Source of the DNA: Rotaria sp. Silwood1
Lineage: Eukaryota > Rotifera > Eurotatoria > Philodinida > Philodinidae
Reading direction: 5' to 3'
Assembly: GCA_905250075.1 (NCBI GenBank)
Contig: CAJNOP010000012.1
Coordinates: forward strand, 1,240,001 to 1,304,000
Length of the DNA: 64,000 nt
Below the pieces are notes generated by a model. That model made no database searches. It was not told where the DNA came from and worked only from the letters and a program-made list of their open reading frames with translations. Every line of letters begins with the position of its first letter. Positions within the stretch are counted from its first letter, which is position 1. Shown piece after piece: positions 27,701 to 40,244 of this stretch. A program made the translations under genes and the position numbers.

Positions 27701-30700
27701 AACTTATGTGAATATTCACTTCTTTATGTCTATGTACTCAGGCTTTGATGGCGAATATAATCCACATGTGAACTAAATCATTGACCAGAAGACGAAACTT
27801 TAAGCGATGTTTAAGACCATCCCCCTCCCCCCCTCAAAATCGATATGCCACGTAGGATGATCCGTTTAGGCTGAAATTTTCAGAAATGAATAATCGTAGT
27901 GAGAAACACTTCTAGTAAAAATTTCAGCCCGAATTGTCAAACTAGACGGGACTTCTGGCCTATTTATAGTCCATTTTTAGCCTGCAAGAGAATCCTTATA
28001 ACTTCTCTATTACAAGAGATAGAAGGCTCGGGATGGTGTCACATTAAAGCTAACTCCAATGCGCAATTTTTCATCGGATAGAGTTTTGAAATTGGTTTCT
28101 ATTTATTTTTTTTTGATCGTTTCAGCACACATTGGGTCGAAATAAGCCAAAAAAAAATGCCATTACTTGACATTGAATCTCACTTTTCTTATTGCAGAAA
28201 TCAAATATAAAAAATCTGGTCGGACAAAATTTTACTTTCGCTTAGACCTTTAAAACAAAAAGAAATATTGGTATTATCTTGAATCATGCGGGAGTTATTT
28301 CCATTTTTCAGATCAAAAATCATGTTTTTGACAAAAATAATAAGTTTAGAAATTGATTTTTCATTCAAATCCAGAAATAATGAGATATTCATAATATCTA
28401 TGAGAAATTATTGCAAGCACGCAATAGATGACGTAAGCGAGCCCCACGGTCCGTACCATATGATATAAAAATGTCTATTGCATACTGATAGAAGTAGCAA
28501 AATAGTGTTTTCAAAAATATCAAAACAGCCAAAAACCGGGTAGTGAGCTGGAGATCTCGTACGGAGGTCTGTTAAAATTTGGTCTTCTTTTAAAAGTCTA
28601 TATATATATTCTGAAAGAGGAAACTTCGCTGCATCTTTCTATGATTAAAAACTCAACTTCCATTCCATTACAAAAAAATGGATTTTCTGAAGGAAGGAGG
28701 CTTAAGATATTGTACAAAGAAAATGTAAACGATTAAAACGATATTTTTTGAATTCTGCTTGATAGAACTGAGGACTTTTGATTATGTGATAATATATATG
28801 TCGGTTTCCATACAGAGTTGTTGTAAGCGATGGTCATTCCTTCTCTAGTCTACAATCACCACTAAATGAAAAGTTTGCGTCAATACTAAGATCTTTTTAA
28901 TTATGTGGGTTCGATAGAGAACTGTTTTAACTTTCGAATGACGTACTTTTCTTCAAGAAACTTATTTTCTCGATGAATGTATGAAGAAAAAATTCATCAA
29001 TATGTTCAGTTCGGACATGTTTTTGTTCAACTGTTTTTCAATAGAACAAAAGAAACATATTTTTTGCTAATCAAAGTGTGTCATTCGAAAACTAAAGCAC
29101 TCCTCTATCGAAGCCAACAATATTTTATTTTTGATGTGAAATTTTTATTTAAAGTTTACCTCACGCCTGGTAAGATACCCAGTGCAGAACACTAATTTTA
29201 ATCGTTTTTTGCTAAGGAATCCTCAAACAAAAAAAAAGTTCTATCCTTCTAATCCTGGCAAACTCAAGATACTCCTATTTTCCCTATTTCACTAGCAGAA
29301 TGCCTTATTGCGTCTATCAATGTTCAGAATGTATTTGAATTTTCACTTCAAATAAGTCTTGGTTCAGCAATAAGCGCAATTTTCAATAAACTTTTATATT
29401 TTTACAGCACATTCAAACATTAAATTTTTTTAAGATGCCATTCGTTGAGACAAAAATTTAAGAAATTATTTAGCAGTCATAACATTCATTGTGCAAACAA
29501 AGTCGTAAATCAAAATACATTTTTTGCGACAAACTTCACATTTCATTAAAAACTCAGTAAAACAAAAATAACTTCAAATTAAAGATTTCGAAGTTTTCTT
29601 TGTTATACCTCAATGAAAACATTACTCTTCACTGCAAAGCTAGGGATGTGCAGTTTCAGTTTACTGACCACTGATGTTACAGACTCAAATATTGTTAGTA
29701 CACATTGATGCATTTGAACACATCACTACCTAAAAGGGCATATTTTGATAGAATTGGTACCCCAATATTGCAGCGAACGCGAATATCGGTGAATTCTGCC
29801 TTAGTAACTCAATAGCAGTTTTTACACCAACATTGCACATTCCTATGCAATACTAACTATCAATTAAAACTTTCTTTCATCAAAGTAGATAAATTTCTAT
29901 AAATGTTTGTGATATTCAATCGAAAATTGGTATGTCAAAAAAATAATAAATTGTAAAAAAAATTCCGTATAATAGTCAGCTGACATAAAAAAAAGAAGAT
30001 AAAATCAAGTCATATGTTAAATATAGATATTATTTCAATAGTGATGAAAGACTAGATGTTTGCTAATTGTAATGCAACAGAAATACTCTAGTCTAATTCG
30101 TTAGGACTAAATAAAACGAACGCAATTGTTATCAGGTCAGATAAAAAAAAAGGTTGTCAGGTCAAAGCAGATACATTTAAAACACTGTAGGAAATCGTTA
30201 TTTTTGATTACTTTTAAAATTATTTTATCTATATTTATCATTTCTGTATTTAGTCTCATTTAAAAGTTGATATGCTTTTCTAAATATAAATTTTTATTAA
30301 TACAAAATAATTCGTTGACATTTTTAGTTAAAGTTGTTTATTTCTTTCAAAAACATGCAAAAAGAAAGTTCATCTATTTTAATTATGCGAGATAGTCAAA
30401 TCCTTTTATCGATAATTTATGCTTAAATCAATAAGATGATCAAATCTATAAGTATAAAAAAGCAAAAAGCAAAGATAAAATTTCATATATATTCAAAAAC
30501 AATCTCTTGCCATTAAAATAATAAATACTTAAACTTTTCATTTCATGAAAATCTTTACATCTAATTCAATATTCTTGATTGCTAAAAAAAAATGTTAAAA
30601 ATATGCTGATGAAATATTTGCTCCTATATGCCATACATTCACACTTTTACTCTTATGTTGAATAGTGTTTTTGTTTAATCTATTATAAAAGTTTTCTTTT

Positions 30701-32218
30701 AAAGTATATTTTTGTGTTTTTATAAATTAAATCAATATGAGTGTTTAGTCGAAAATATGAGAAGATGTTGATGACGACCGTATGCAAAACATCTAACAAA
30801 CAAGCATTATTTCGATATTAAAGAAACGAAAAGAAAAAACACATGCATACATATTTTATTTGCTTGTGTAGTTATTTACCAAGCGAAAAGGGTGCACTTA
30901 AAGATAAAAGTATGATCAGCTGTTTTCGTTCTATCTGTGTCGACTATTCCAAATTTAGTAATCATTTAAAAAAAGAAATGATTAATGAAGAGAAAAAAAA
31001 AACAATGATAGTAATAATAATAATAATATTCTTAATTTTTTCGTTTTGTTAAAATAAATAATCAATGAGAAAAACAAAAGAAAAGAAAAACCTGGAAATG
31101 TAATATTGAACTAAAAGTCATCATATGATTATTTACTCTACTTACATATATTGACATCGAGGCACCCGAGATTCATCTTTACTTATCAAATCATATGTAA
31201 GTACAACCTTTATTATTTAGCATAGATATTGCAGCAATGTTGATTAAGAAGCTTCAGATGCAACTGTCGTTATATTGTATGAAGACAGATAGTAGAAAGA
31301 CTCACTGCTGATTGTGTTCTGTCGCAGTGCTGAGAGCTTCTCTGTTTCTTTCGATGCCTTTATATTATCAGTACCCAGCAACTATGAGACCCCTACTCCT
31401 TCTTTTTTTCTCTCTCTCTCTCACTTTCTCTTTTCTACCCGGGCTGATGTCTTAGCCGTCGATGAAACGAAAGAAAATATTTTTGCTCGTATATGTTACT
31501 TGGTTGTTTTTGTCTGTATGTCTCTTTTTTTCTCTATTTTGCTGTGTATTTTTCTTTTTTTCTTTCGCTTGCTCCCTTTCTGTCTTCCATCATGAAAAAA
31601 AAATATTTTGCCTTGACAAAAACGTTCACAGTACGATAGAACTACCTCTGAAGAGGACGATTCGTGCTTTAATCATATTTACTTCTTTACATTCTCGCTG
31701 TTCGTTTTTTTTTGCTTTCTCACATCATCAATGGTGTTATTATAGAAAAATATAGGTTAGAACATAGATGCTGCTCGAACCAGAAAAGACTACGACCTTT
31801 TTTTTATGATCTCGGAGAAAGCGAAAAAAAAACCAAATAAATTACGCATCCATGCATTCCTTTTTTTTTCTTATTATGATTAATCGACATCGAACTAATT
31901 AGAGTTTGTTTTTGGCTTGGTGATTGAATTTTGTTGTTTTTCTTGCTTTACAACATTGACGAAAACAAGAATAAAGGAAAAAAAATATATTCTTTTTTTT
32001 CTTCCTAAGACAAACTCGTCGCACCGTCGACGTTGTTGTCTATGGCAAAAATATCTACACTTTGCGGTAAATTATAAGAGAAAAATGTCGAGTACACAGC
32101 TGCGAGCAACATGTGTTTTTTCTTTCTTTCCTTTTTTTTTCTATATTCCAGTTAGTCGTTAGTTTTGAATACAAAGGAAAAGAAAAAAAACAAAAAAAAA
32201 AAAAAACGTAAAGTTTGA
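21754..32218. other. About 10.5 kb without a supported gene
   Basis: The stretch lies between the DNAH2 start and the SMAD stop. It holds AT-rich and homopurine or homopyrimidine low-complexity sequence: (TA)n at about 23970-23986, a CA-rich run near 24490-24520, CT-rich 31395-31430, many A and T runs. The longest open frames are low-complexity (Phe/Ser/Lys-rich) and show no family likeness. It could hold the DNAH2 promoter and 5' UTR, the SMAD 3' UTR, non-coding RNA or old repeats. A dispersed motif shared with 44328 lies at 29640. I see no rRNA, tRNA or conserved exon. Confidence 0.6.
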
Positions 32219-34698
32219 TTAGCTAGATGTTGTTGCTTGTTGAGGTTGTAATTGCTGTAAACGAGTATCAATAAGACGAAGTGGTTCATTGATAAGAATT
32301 GATAACCAACAAGGCGTTGATGTTATTTCACGTTGACCAAAATCATAACCCCAACCATATTTAAAACTAACTTGTATTGTACATAATTTAGTTAAATCAA
32401 GTATTGATTCATATGTAGCTGATGGATTATTCACTAGTTGAGTAATAATTGATAAATTAAATATTGAAGGTATTGATCGACGACTTTGTAAATGATAAAC
32501 AGTTGAATCACTTAAACCATTTAAACGATTATAAAGTATTGATTGAACAAATACCGAACATGACCATGAACGATTTCGTATTGATACATCACCATTAGGC
32601 TCTTCGATTAATTCAATACCTAGAGAAAAATAGGGTGTTTTTTTTTTAATTTAATATTTTTATATAAACATAGGGTGAGGCATAATGATTAAAACATCGG
32701 ATATCCTGCAAATATTTTAAAAGATGCATCACGAAATTATCTACATTAGTTAAGATAAAAGATTATTTCGACTTGTAATAATGAATCTAGAGAGAACTAG
32801 AATAAATAAAATGCTCTAATTTCTCACTCTAATATGAATTTATCTAGAGAGCATAAATTTACGATTTAAATCAAATCTCTTGTATAAGATCTCATAACTC
32901 ATTAACATTATGCAGACAATATCATTCTTCTGATATTTGAAAATCTCTAGAAAGAATTAAAAGTACGCCGTATTACAATCATTGCTTACATACAAAGAAG
33001 AAACGAATTACAATGAGTGAAGAATTAGAATATTTTATATATCTTTCGTTTTAGCTCTCACTAAATTCATTATCAAAAGTTGAGAGAATCGTTTACGTAA
33101 CCTATTGTAGAGAATTTCACGAGACATCTCTTTAAAAAATATTCAAATTTATGATCTATCTGTTCTTTTTTGGTTCCTGTTCTGGTCATAGTTCCAGTAA
33201 TGTCGATGTAGTCCCAATCAATTTGGCATAATCCTGGTCTTGGCCCGATCCTGACAACCTTTTTTCTAATAATTTCAGCCCAATCTAGAGAAAAACATTC
33301 CTAAGTTTACTTGTGTCATATCTAAAATAATTCTTCAGCACTCGTTTTTTTTTGATTTATTTAGTCGATGACAAGTACTTAAATGAGTCATCTCGTTCGA
33401 ATTATGTTCTGATTTATAAGACAATCTGCTTAAAACCATAGAATATTTTATTATAAACTTGGTTTCCAGATTCGGATAAACTTTTTCTCTTAACCTCGGT
33501 TATCAGGACCCCGACTGATTCTATACATCTATACTCGATGCAAAGATATAAATAAAATATATATTACAACAAACATGTTTTTACTTTCGATATAATGGGA
33601 CCTATCAACATAGCATATATCGTTTATCTTAGTTTTACAGAAGTTTATGAAAACAAGCCTTAAAAATCTTGTAATATTTTTTTTGTCGGGAATTGAACAA
33701 TGCATGTTTTGAAAGAAACTCAAAACTTTACGATCTTTGTTTACTAAGATATTTGCAAAATACTTAATGTAACAATCCTTCGTCTTCATCCTATATTTAT
33801 ATACATACCTCTACCGATTGATGCTCGAACATATTCGACACCTTTTTGTCGTTTAACATTTTCTAATAAACCTAAACTAAATCGCTTTCTAAAATTTCTA
33901 TATGGTGATGTATATCCATCAACAACGATTGGTGATGATGATGCACGAAATTGTTCACCAACTTTATTACTATATTCATAATAATTAATCGTACACCATG
34001 GTGGTAATATTTGATGATGTGTCCATTGTGGAGAATCTAAATTCAATATATAATGATTTATTTAAAAATTATCAAATATATATTTACATTGATCAGGTGA
34101 ATATGAAGATGGTGGTGGTGTTGGTGGTGTATTTTCATTATTTATTCTTGGTTCAATAATTGATGGAAGAACTAAGGAAAAATGTTGTAAAAAATTTCGA
34201 TTTCTTTTTTTTCATTTACCTTGTGATGGTATTCGATCATAATGATATGGATTAATACAAACAAGTTTTTGATTTCGATTATTTCCTGGTGAAAATGGAT
34301 ATCGACATTGTGATGATGGAACTAATTCATGATAATTTTGTAAATCAGCAAAACGCCATAAACGACAATAAACAACATGTGGAAATTCTTTTCGATAGAC
34401 AATCTGTATACGTTTATCAACTGATGGTGGAATTGTAATACATGGACTTGGATAATGAGGATTTAATAAAACTGTAGCTAATGAATCAAGTACACCTAAT
34501 AAATAAATAAAAGATTTGATTACAAAAAACAAACAAATAAACAATGATATTTGTACCATCAGAATTTTTTAATTTTTTAATAAGAAAATCTACTGCACGT
34601 TGACTATGTTCATTATCTTCATGTCCTTGTTTCCAATTGACAATTTTTGAACGTAAAACATGCAGATTAAAAGATTTTCGATCATGATAATCATTCAT
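32219..34698 (-). CDS. SMAD-family transcription factor, divergent R-SMAD-like
   Basis: Receptor-activated effector of TGF-beta/BMP signalling, acting in cytoplasm and nucleus. Exons 34557-34698, 34220-34495, 34088-34171, 33809-34036 and 32219-32619 join in phase to 376 residues; R-SMADs are usually about 430-470. MH1 (residues 1 to about 140): NWKQGHEDNEH, then the zinc-site residues of PCITIPP, SSQC and LVCINPYHYD, with the DNA-contact hairpin in KRIQIVYRKEFPHVVYCRLW. A short Pro-rich linker follows (TPPTPPPSSYSP). MH2: WCTINYYEYSNKVGEQF, VDGYTSP, RFSLGLLENV, IGRG, then DLTKLCTIQVSFKYGWGYD and TSTPCW. The C-terminus ends TTSS rather than the usual SSxS, and the KGWG of the MH2 end is YGWG. 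R-SMAD type is favoured over SMAD4 by CRLW and TSTPCW, but the subclass (BMP or activin type) is not assigned. Confidence 0.92.
32620..33808 (-). other. Long SMAD intron (1,189 bp)
   Basis: It splits MH2 at IGRG|IELIEE in phase. Contents are AT-rich. An open frame at 33529-33789 shows no family likeness and is treated as chance. Confidence 0.7.
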
Positions 34699-35309
34699 AT
34701 TGTTTTTGTTTTATTCCTATGTCAAATAATCGATAACAAATAAGTTACGTCTTTGGAATGTCAGTACGATTGCGGAATTGCTTGGTTGCTAAACGATTAT
34801 ATACATTCTGATCATGTGAAAAGAAGAAAACAATTGTTTTCTTCTCCATACGTTAAATCAATGTATGTATTACTTCCAACAGAGAAAGAGAGAGAGAGAG
34901 AAAGCAAAGTGTGTGAACCAACGAGGAGACGACTCGCAATTAACAATAATTATTCTATTCTATATATACGTTTGTCTGATAAATCCCCTCATTGAAACCA
35001 AAAGAGCGGCACACTTATTTTCTACACATCATCAAAGTAGAACAACAATAACAACAACTTAACTTTCATATATATCGATATACTTAACAGATAATTAAGC
35101 GAAAATAAAAAAAGAGTTCAAAAGAATTGTTTTTTTCAATATTATCATGGATTTATTTTTTTTTTTTGAACTAATAAAATTGCATTAGGAGAATATATAA
35201 TGTAACAGAAATGAAATGGACTAGACAAGCAAAAGTTATATGCGATCATTATTTGATCTGGTTGCACAAAATAAATATAGAAATAGGGTTTTATTCACTG
35301 TTTTCTATT
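34699..35309. other. Intergenic, SMAD 5' side and receptor 3' side
   Basis: 611 bp between two minus-strand genes. It holds a GA-rich run near 34880-34903 and an inverted AATAAA at 35290-35295, 15 bp past the receptor stop, which could be its poly(A) signal. No gene seen. Confidence 0.5.
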
Positions 35310-38300
35310 CTAAACATTTTGGTTCTTATTATTCAATTGTTGAACTTGACGTAAACGGTAATGTGGACGTATATTTTCACTTAAATCATTTTCTAATAAA
35401 TGAACTGGTGGTGCACTAGGTTTTGGATGATTTAAATCCATTCGTGGCGGTGGAATCTTTGGTGGTTCTTGTGTTGGACGTTTCATACGTTCACTATTTA
35501 TCGTAATATTTCCCACATCTAAAGTTTCTGTACTAGCCATTGGTGCATCACATAATGTAGTTCCTGTACGTCGTTTAGCTTGTTCTGGTGTAGCCAATGG
35601 TGCTGTTCGATGAGGATGTTGTTCATTCTAAGTATATTTATAGACAAATAATCAATAGAATTTTTTTTTTAAATTTAAGACTATGACAATTAAAGCAGTG
35701 CATATTGATAATAAGCAAAAGCAAAAGAATTAAGGCAATAATTGACTAAATTTTTATTTTGTTTTTACAATAAACAAAAACGAATATATATTTAAATACA
35801 ATGACTAGAATGTTAATCAAAATAAAAATATTGGAAAGGAATTTTTACACAAAAATTATCAATGTTAAAATAAATAGGGAAAAAAAAATACCTGAGTGAA
35901 ATAATAATAAAAACAACAACACGAAGAAGAAGAAGAAGAAGAAGAAGCATGTGCCTTTCTTTTTTGCAAAACTCGGAGTAAAGCTTATCTTTCACATTCA
36001 TAATAGAATACCTCACGATGATCACGAATTGGTTGTGAAAATTTATTAGCTTCAAGAAATTTTCGTTCTTCAAATGATTTAGGTTCAATATTATGATTTG
36101 TATTATACATATTTCCTAAAGTTAAATTAACTTGTTGTTGTTGTTTTTCTTTTATTTCTTCATAAAAATTATCAATATTCGTACTTATTGTATTTATTTG
36201 TGGAGGATGTTTAAGAAGAGTTTCACGATCTGATACATTATCATTAATTATATTTGATGATGAAATAATTGTTGGTGAAGTTGATGATAAATGTGGATGT
36301 TCAATTTGAATGGGTTTCGTAGGACGATGACGATCATGTAAAGAAGCAGATGCATTTAAATGTTGATGATGATCATCATCAGGTTTTAAATATTTTAGAG
36401 TTCGTGTACGACGACGTCTAAAATAAAAGATATTTCAATTGATTGCATAAAGTAGGAATAAAAAACTGAACAAACTTTGTAACTCGAACAATGACAATAA
36501 CAATTGCAATGAGAAGAAAAACAAGAATAATACCAATTATACTACCAATAGCAATGCCTATAAAAATAAAAAAGAAAATATTATGTTCAAGGAAAATCCT
36601 TGAGCTGATAAATCCCTATTAAGCTAGGATTATGTGCATTATGTAGATCCAAATGAGATATGAATACTCAGAAAAGAGTTAATGCTCTTATCTTATTGTC
36701 AAATTTTTTAGAGTACTTTCTTTTAATGAATGTCATGACGACAAAAAAAAACTAATTTTTGAATTATAAATTGTAATTTTGCATGGAAATCGTGCTTAAT
36801 GAGAAAATTTTCATATCGTTTGATTTGCTTTTATCCTCAAATAAGAACATCAAATCCGAAGGTTTATATCAGCAATGTAACAGATATACTATTATCATAG
36901 TTGTACATAAAGATAAGAATAGCTACAAGGTCTGAAACCTTCACAAAAAAAAACTATTCTCTTTAAGGTTGATTTTTCTATCATGACGACATTCATTAAA
37001 AAACTACCGTAAAAGTGTGTGACAATAAATTAACAGCATGAATTTTTTTCAAGTTATTAATAGCTCATTTGCGTCTACATAATGTACATACGGTCGATTT
37101 AAAAAGCAATTTATCAGTTAGAGGACTTCTCCCTTTTAGATTTGAAAAACATAACTGATTGCTTTTTTTTTTCTTTGATTACAATAAGTTATCAAGAAAT
37201 TTTTTTCAATGTTAAACAATTCTCAAAGGATACGGATTAATTTTCGACAACGTCATTCTTAAAATCGATTAACTATACTCATATATTTTCGATTAAAAAG
37301 TAATATGAGACAATCAAATCACTGAAGTATTTACTTTTTCTATTTATACATTGAATCAAGATCTTATATTCATTGATTATGTGACCTACAATCTATAGTT
37401 AGCAGTTCTTTACATATTATCAAATTAAATAAAAAATGATAGAATAATAAAAATTCTCTTATTCTTTGAATCTTTATAATAATGAATTTTCACATGTTTT
37501 TCTTTCTCTAGTTTTGTTTTCATATTTGAAGAACTTTCTCCAAGATAAAATAACATCGAATATTTTATATTCTTATTTACATATTTCATCAACCAGAATT
37601 AATAATTACAGCACGTTGTTATAAAAAAAACATTTATCTTGCGTTCTATATAGCTTCTATAGTAACCCGGTCTCGTTCTATAAATAATATTTGTTATTTA
37701 CAATCATATTATAGATAACCAATCGTTTAGAGATTTACAAAAAAAAACAAACGGAAATAAGATATCTTGATGAACAAATACTTGTTGACTTACCCCAATC
37801 TCGTTTAATCAAAGTTTTTTCTCGTTGAGTATAATCATATGATGTTTTATCAGTTTCAAGAACCGATACTGCATATTCCGAAATGCGTGAATCAACTAGA
37901 ATAAATTAGTATTCGTTAATGATCGATGCATGCTCATCATTAATCATAAAAATGACATGACAAATGCATAACAGTCATTTCGTTTGTTTCTTTTTTGTTA
38001 TATATGATAATTATATGACAAAAAAGAAGCAGTTGGTGATTACGACTGTTCGAGAACAACAAACGAAAAAAAAAATAGTTTTACCTTGAAAATAAAGTAA
38101 AAACTTCCCAACACCATTATGATTTGTTTTTAATTCAATTTCAACAATTTCATCACGACGTTGACTAGTTATATTTGTATCAAATAATTCATTTTTAGCT
38201 AATGTACGTTGTATATTTGGTTCATTATTTAATAGACGAATATTTAAATCATGAGAATATGCAATTGATTTTTCAAGCATAAATAAACGTAAACGAGATT

Positions 38301-39914
38301 CACGTGTAACATATAATTTTTTTATACATGATACATATTGTCCTACTGATTCAGGATAATTAGGAGAATGAAGAAGACCACGATTTATAAGTATACGATC
38401 AGATGTTATACTTGAACAAATATCTATTCGAGGAAGATCTTCAATTATACCTTCACCTATATAAAGAAAAACAACATAATTTTCATAGGTAGATGTCTTT
38501 TTTAAAGTGTAGAATGAAATTCTCATGTCTGTTGTCTTTTATAGATTAATTAAGGTTTATAAAAAATATTGTAAACTTGTAAAATAAATTTTTATATAAT
38601 ATTGATATAATTATCAAGTTTTGTTTTGAATAATTGATCGATAATATCCTGGGACTTCTACAGCAAGATATATCTGACAGTTTTATCTATGATAAATAGA
38701 AAGTCAATTAGGACTAAGATATCCAACATTTAGTCCTAAAGCATAGTATAAGTATCATGGCCTTTCTTTCCAGAATATATTCTTTCATTTTCTTTATAAA
38801 TAGAACTCATTTTTTAATAAAACAAAATTATTATCTGTTGTTCTATACAAATACTTGTGTGCCTAGTCACTGCCTATGAATTGCTCAATTGATTGAGCAT
38901 CTGAACTCGGCGTCAAGTTGACTTTTTTTTCCAAAGCTACAGGCAATATTAATTGTAAAGAAGACATTGAACTATTAAATCCGTTACTAGGCAGCACCAC
39001 GATATGAAAGGTAGCTGAAAGGCAAGGATATTTTTTCTTTCTTTTATTCATCAAATGTCTTTAATAAACAATTCCTTATATTCAATTTTAAAGCACATTT
39101 TTTTCTTTGCTTTTCCTATTAAATTACCTGGTATACATGAATATTCTACTATTGAAAAATTTGAAGCTTCTCCATGTAAACATCCTTTTAATCTTGGTCG
39201 ATCACTATATCGAATTTTACAATGCTCACCACCACCATAATTTAATTGATCATTACAAACACTTCGATAAGCATCAGGTATATAATGATTACAAAGCCAA
39301 TATGTATTTTTATTACATTTAAAACGATTTTTATTAACATCATCTTTTGGTCTAACACTAATTCCTACTAATGCCATTGTTATATGAAGACGATAATATC
39401 TATCACATGATAGATTAATATCAGCTAAATTTGTTCGACGTGTTGATGATTCACATAAATAATCTTTTTGTTCTTGTATAACAGGTAAACAACGATATTT
39501 AGTAAAAAATCTTACTGTTGAACCACATGTATCATTAATATGAAAACGAAAATGTCGTATATCAATATCACATGTTTGTTTATGATTACATGCAAATGTA
39601 AGAGGATTTTTACTATGTGAACTACATAAACTTCTACCAGAACATGTACCATCAATTGTTGATTCATAAACAACATCTTCTATATCAATAGCATAACCTG
39701 GTAAACATGATGGAAGTTTTCGAGATATTTCAACACTTGAATCTAATGCATTTAGATCTGTACAAAACCATGGTGTAGGACTTGTTTTATATGTAAATGA
39801 CATTAAAACTATAAATTGAACATAAAATAATGAGAAACAAAAAAGAAATTGATTTCAAAGAAAAAATAAAATATTACTTTGAGAAAATAGAACTAGAACG
39901 ATTTGGATATACAT
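35310..39914 (-). CDS. Single-pass receptor-like protein: two SUEL lectin domains, CUB-like domain, TM, long tail
   Basis: Exons 39878-39914, 39128-39808, 38085-38456, 37794-37895, 36476-36557, 36012-36417, 35310-35627 join in phase to 665 residues. A signal peptide (MYIQIVLVLFSQ) was found by splicing a 37-nt first exon onto the large second exon. Residues about 20-110 and 115-238 are two Cys-rich galactose-binding (SUEL) lectin-like domains, the first with CSGRSLCSS, CNHKQTCDIDI and TKYRCLP. Residues about 240-363 are CUB-like (LHSPNYPESVGQYVSC). A short stalk follows, then one TM helix (IIGIILVFLLIAIVIVIV, about 402-422), RRRRTRT stop-transfer, and a 240-residue tail rich in Pro, Asn and His (PPKIPPPRMD). 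Two SUEL domains plus TM recall EVA-1/EVA1C, but the CUB is not part of that architecture, so no symbol is given. Ligand unknown. Confidence 0.85.
36590..37140. repeat. Decayed fold-back element in receptor intron 36558-37793
   Basis: The left segment (GTGCATTATGTAGATCCAAATGAG, near 36630) and the right segment (CTCATTTGCGTCTACATAATGT, near 37065) are inverse, as are TTTTAATGAATGTCATGACGA (left) and GTCATGACGAC-type sequence reversed near 36980. The block ATTATGTAGATCC with CTGATAAAT is also shared with the element at 7762-8383 (CATTATGTAGATCCTAA), so it belongs to the same family. Confidence 0.65.
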
Positions 39915-40244
39915 TCGACCTTGATAAATATCAACACTATAGGGAAATAAAAGAACTATTCGGGATGTGAATAAACACAACGAAGGAAGGAAAAGAATGA
40001 TTGACAGACAAATTAATCATGAATTCTATTTGATATAAGATTAACTAATGAAAAAATTTGTTGTCAAAAAAAAAAGATATTTCTTTTTTCTTTCTTTTAT
40101 ATTAAAGATTAAAATAAAAAACACAATCATTCGAATAATTATTTAAATTATAAAATATTTTCTGTTTCTAAACATTCCATTGGTTGTCATGGTACATACA
40201 TTACTAATGGTTGTTTCATTCAATTAATCTTTCATTCATTCGCA
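39915..40244. promoter_or_regulatory. Shared 330-bp divergent promoter region
   Basis: The SUEL/CUB receptor (minus) and CFAP99 (plus) start codons are 330 bp apart, head to head. The interval is AT-rich with no recognised core motif. A bidirectional promoter is inferred from spacing alone. Confidence 0.5.

Noticed and set aside
31314..31755. Open frames of about 95 codons, Phe/Ser-rich, on the + strand
   Set aside because: They derive from CT-rich low-complexity sequence.
38863..39054. Possible extra exon of the SUEL/CUB gene
   Set aside because: The frames on either side join in phase directly (exon 39128 to exon 38456), and this segment resembles intron.
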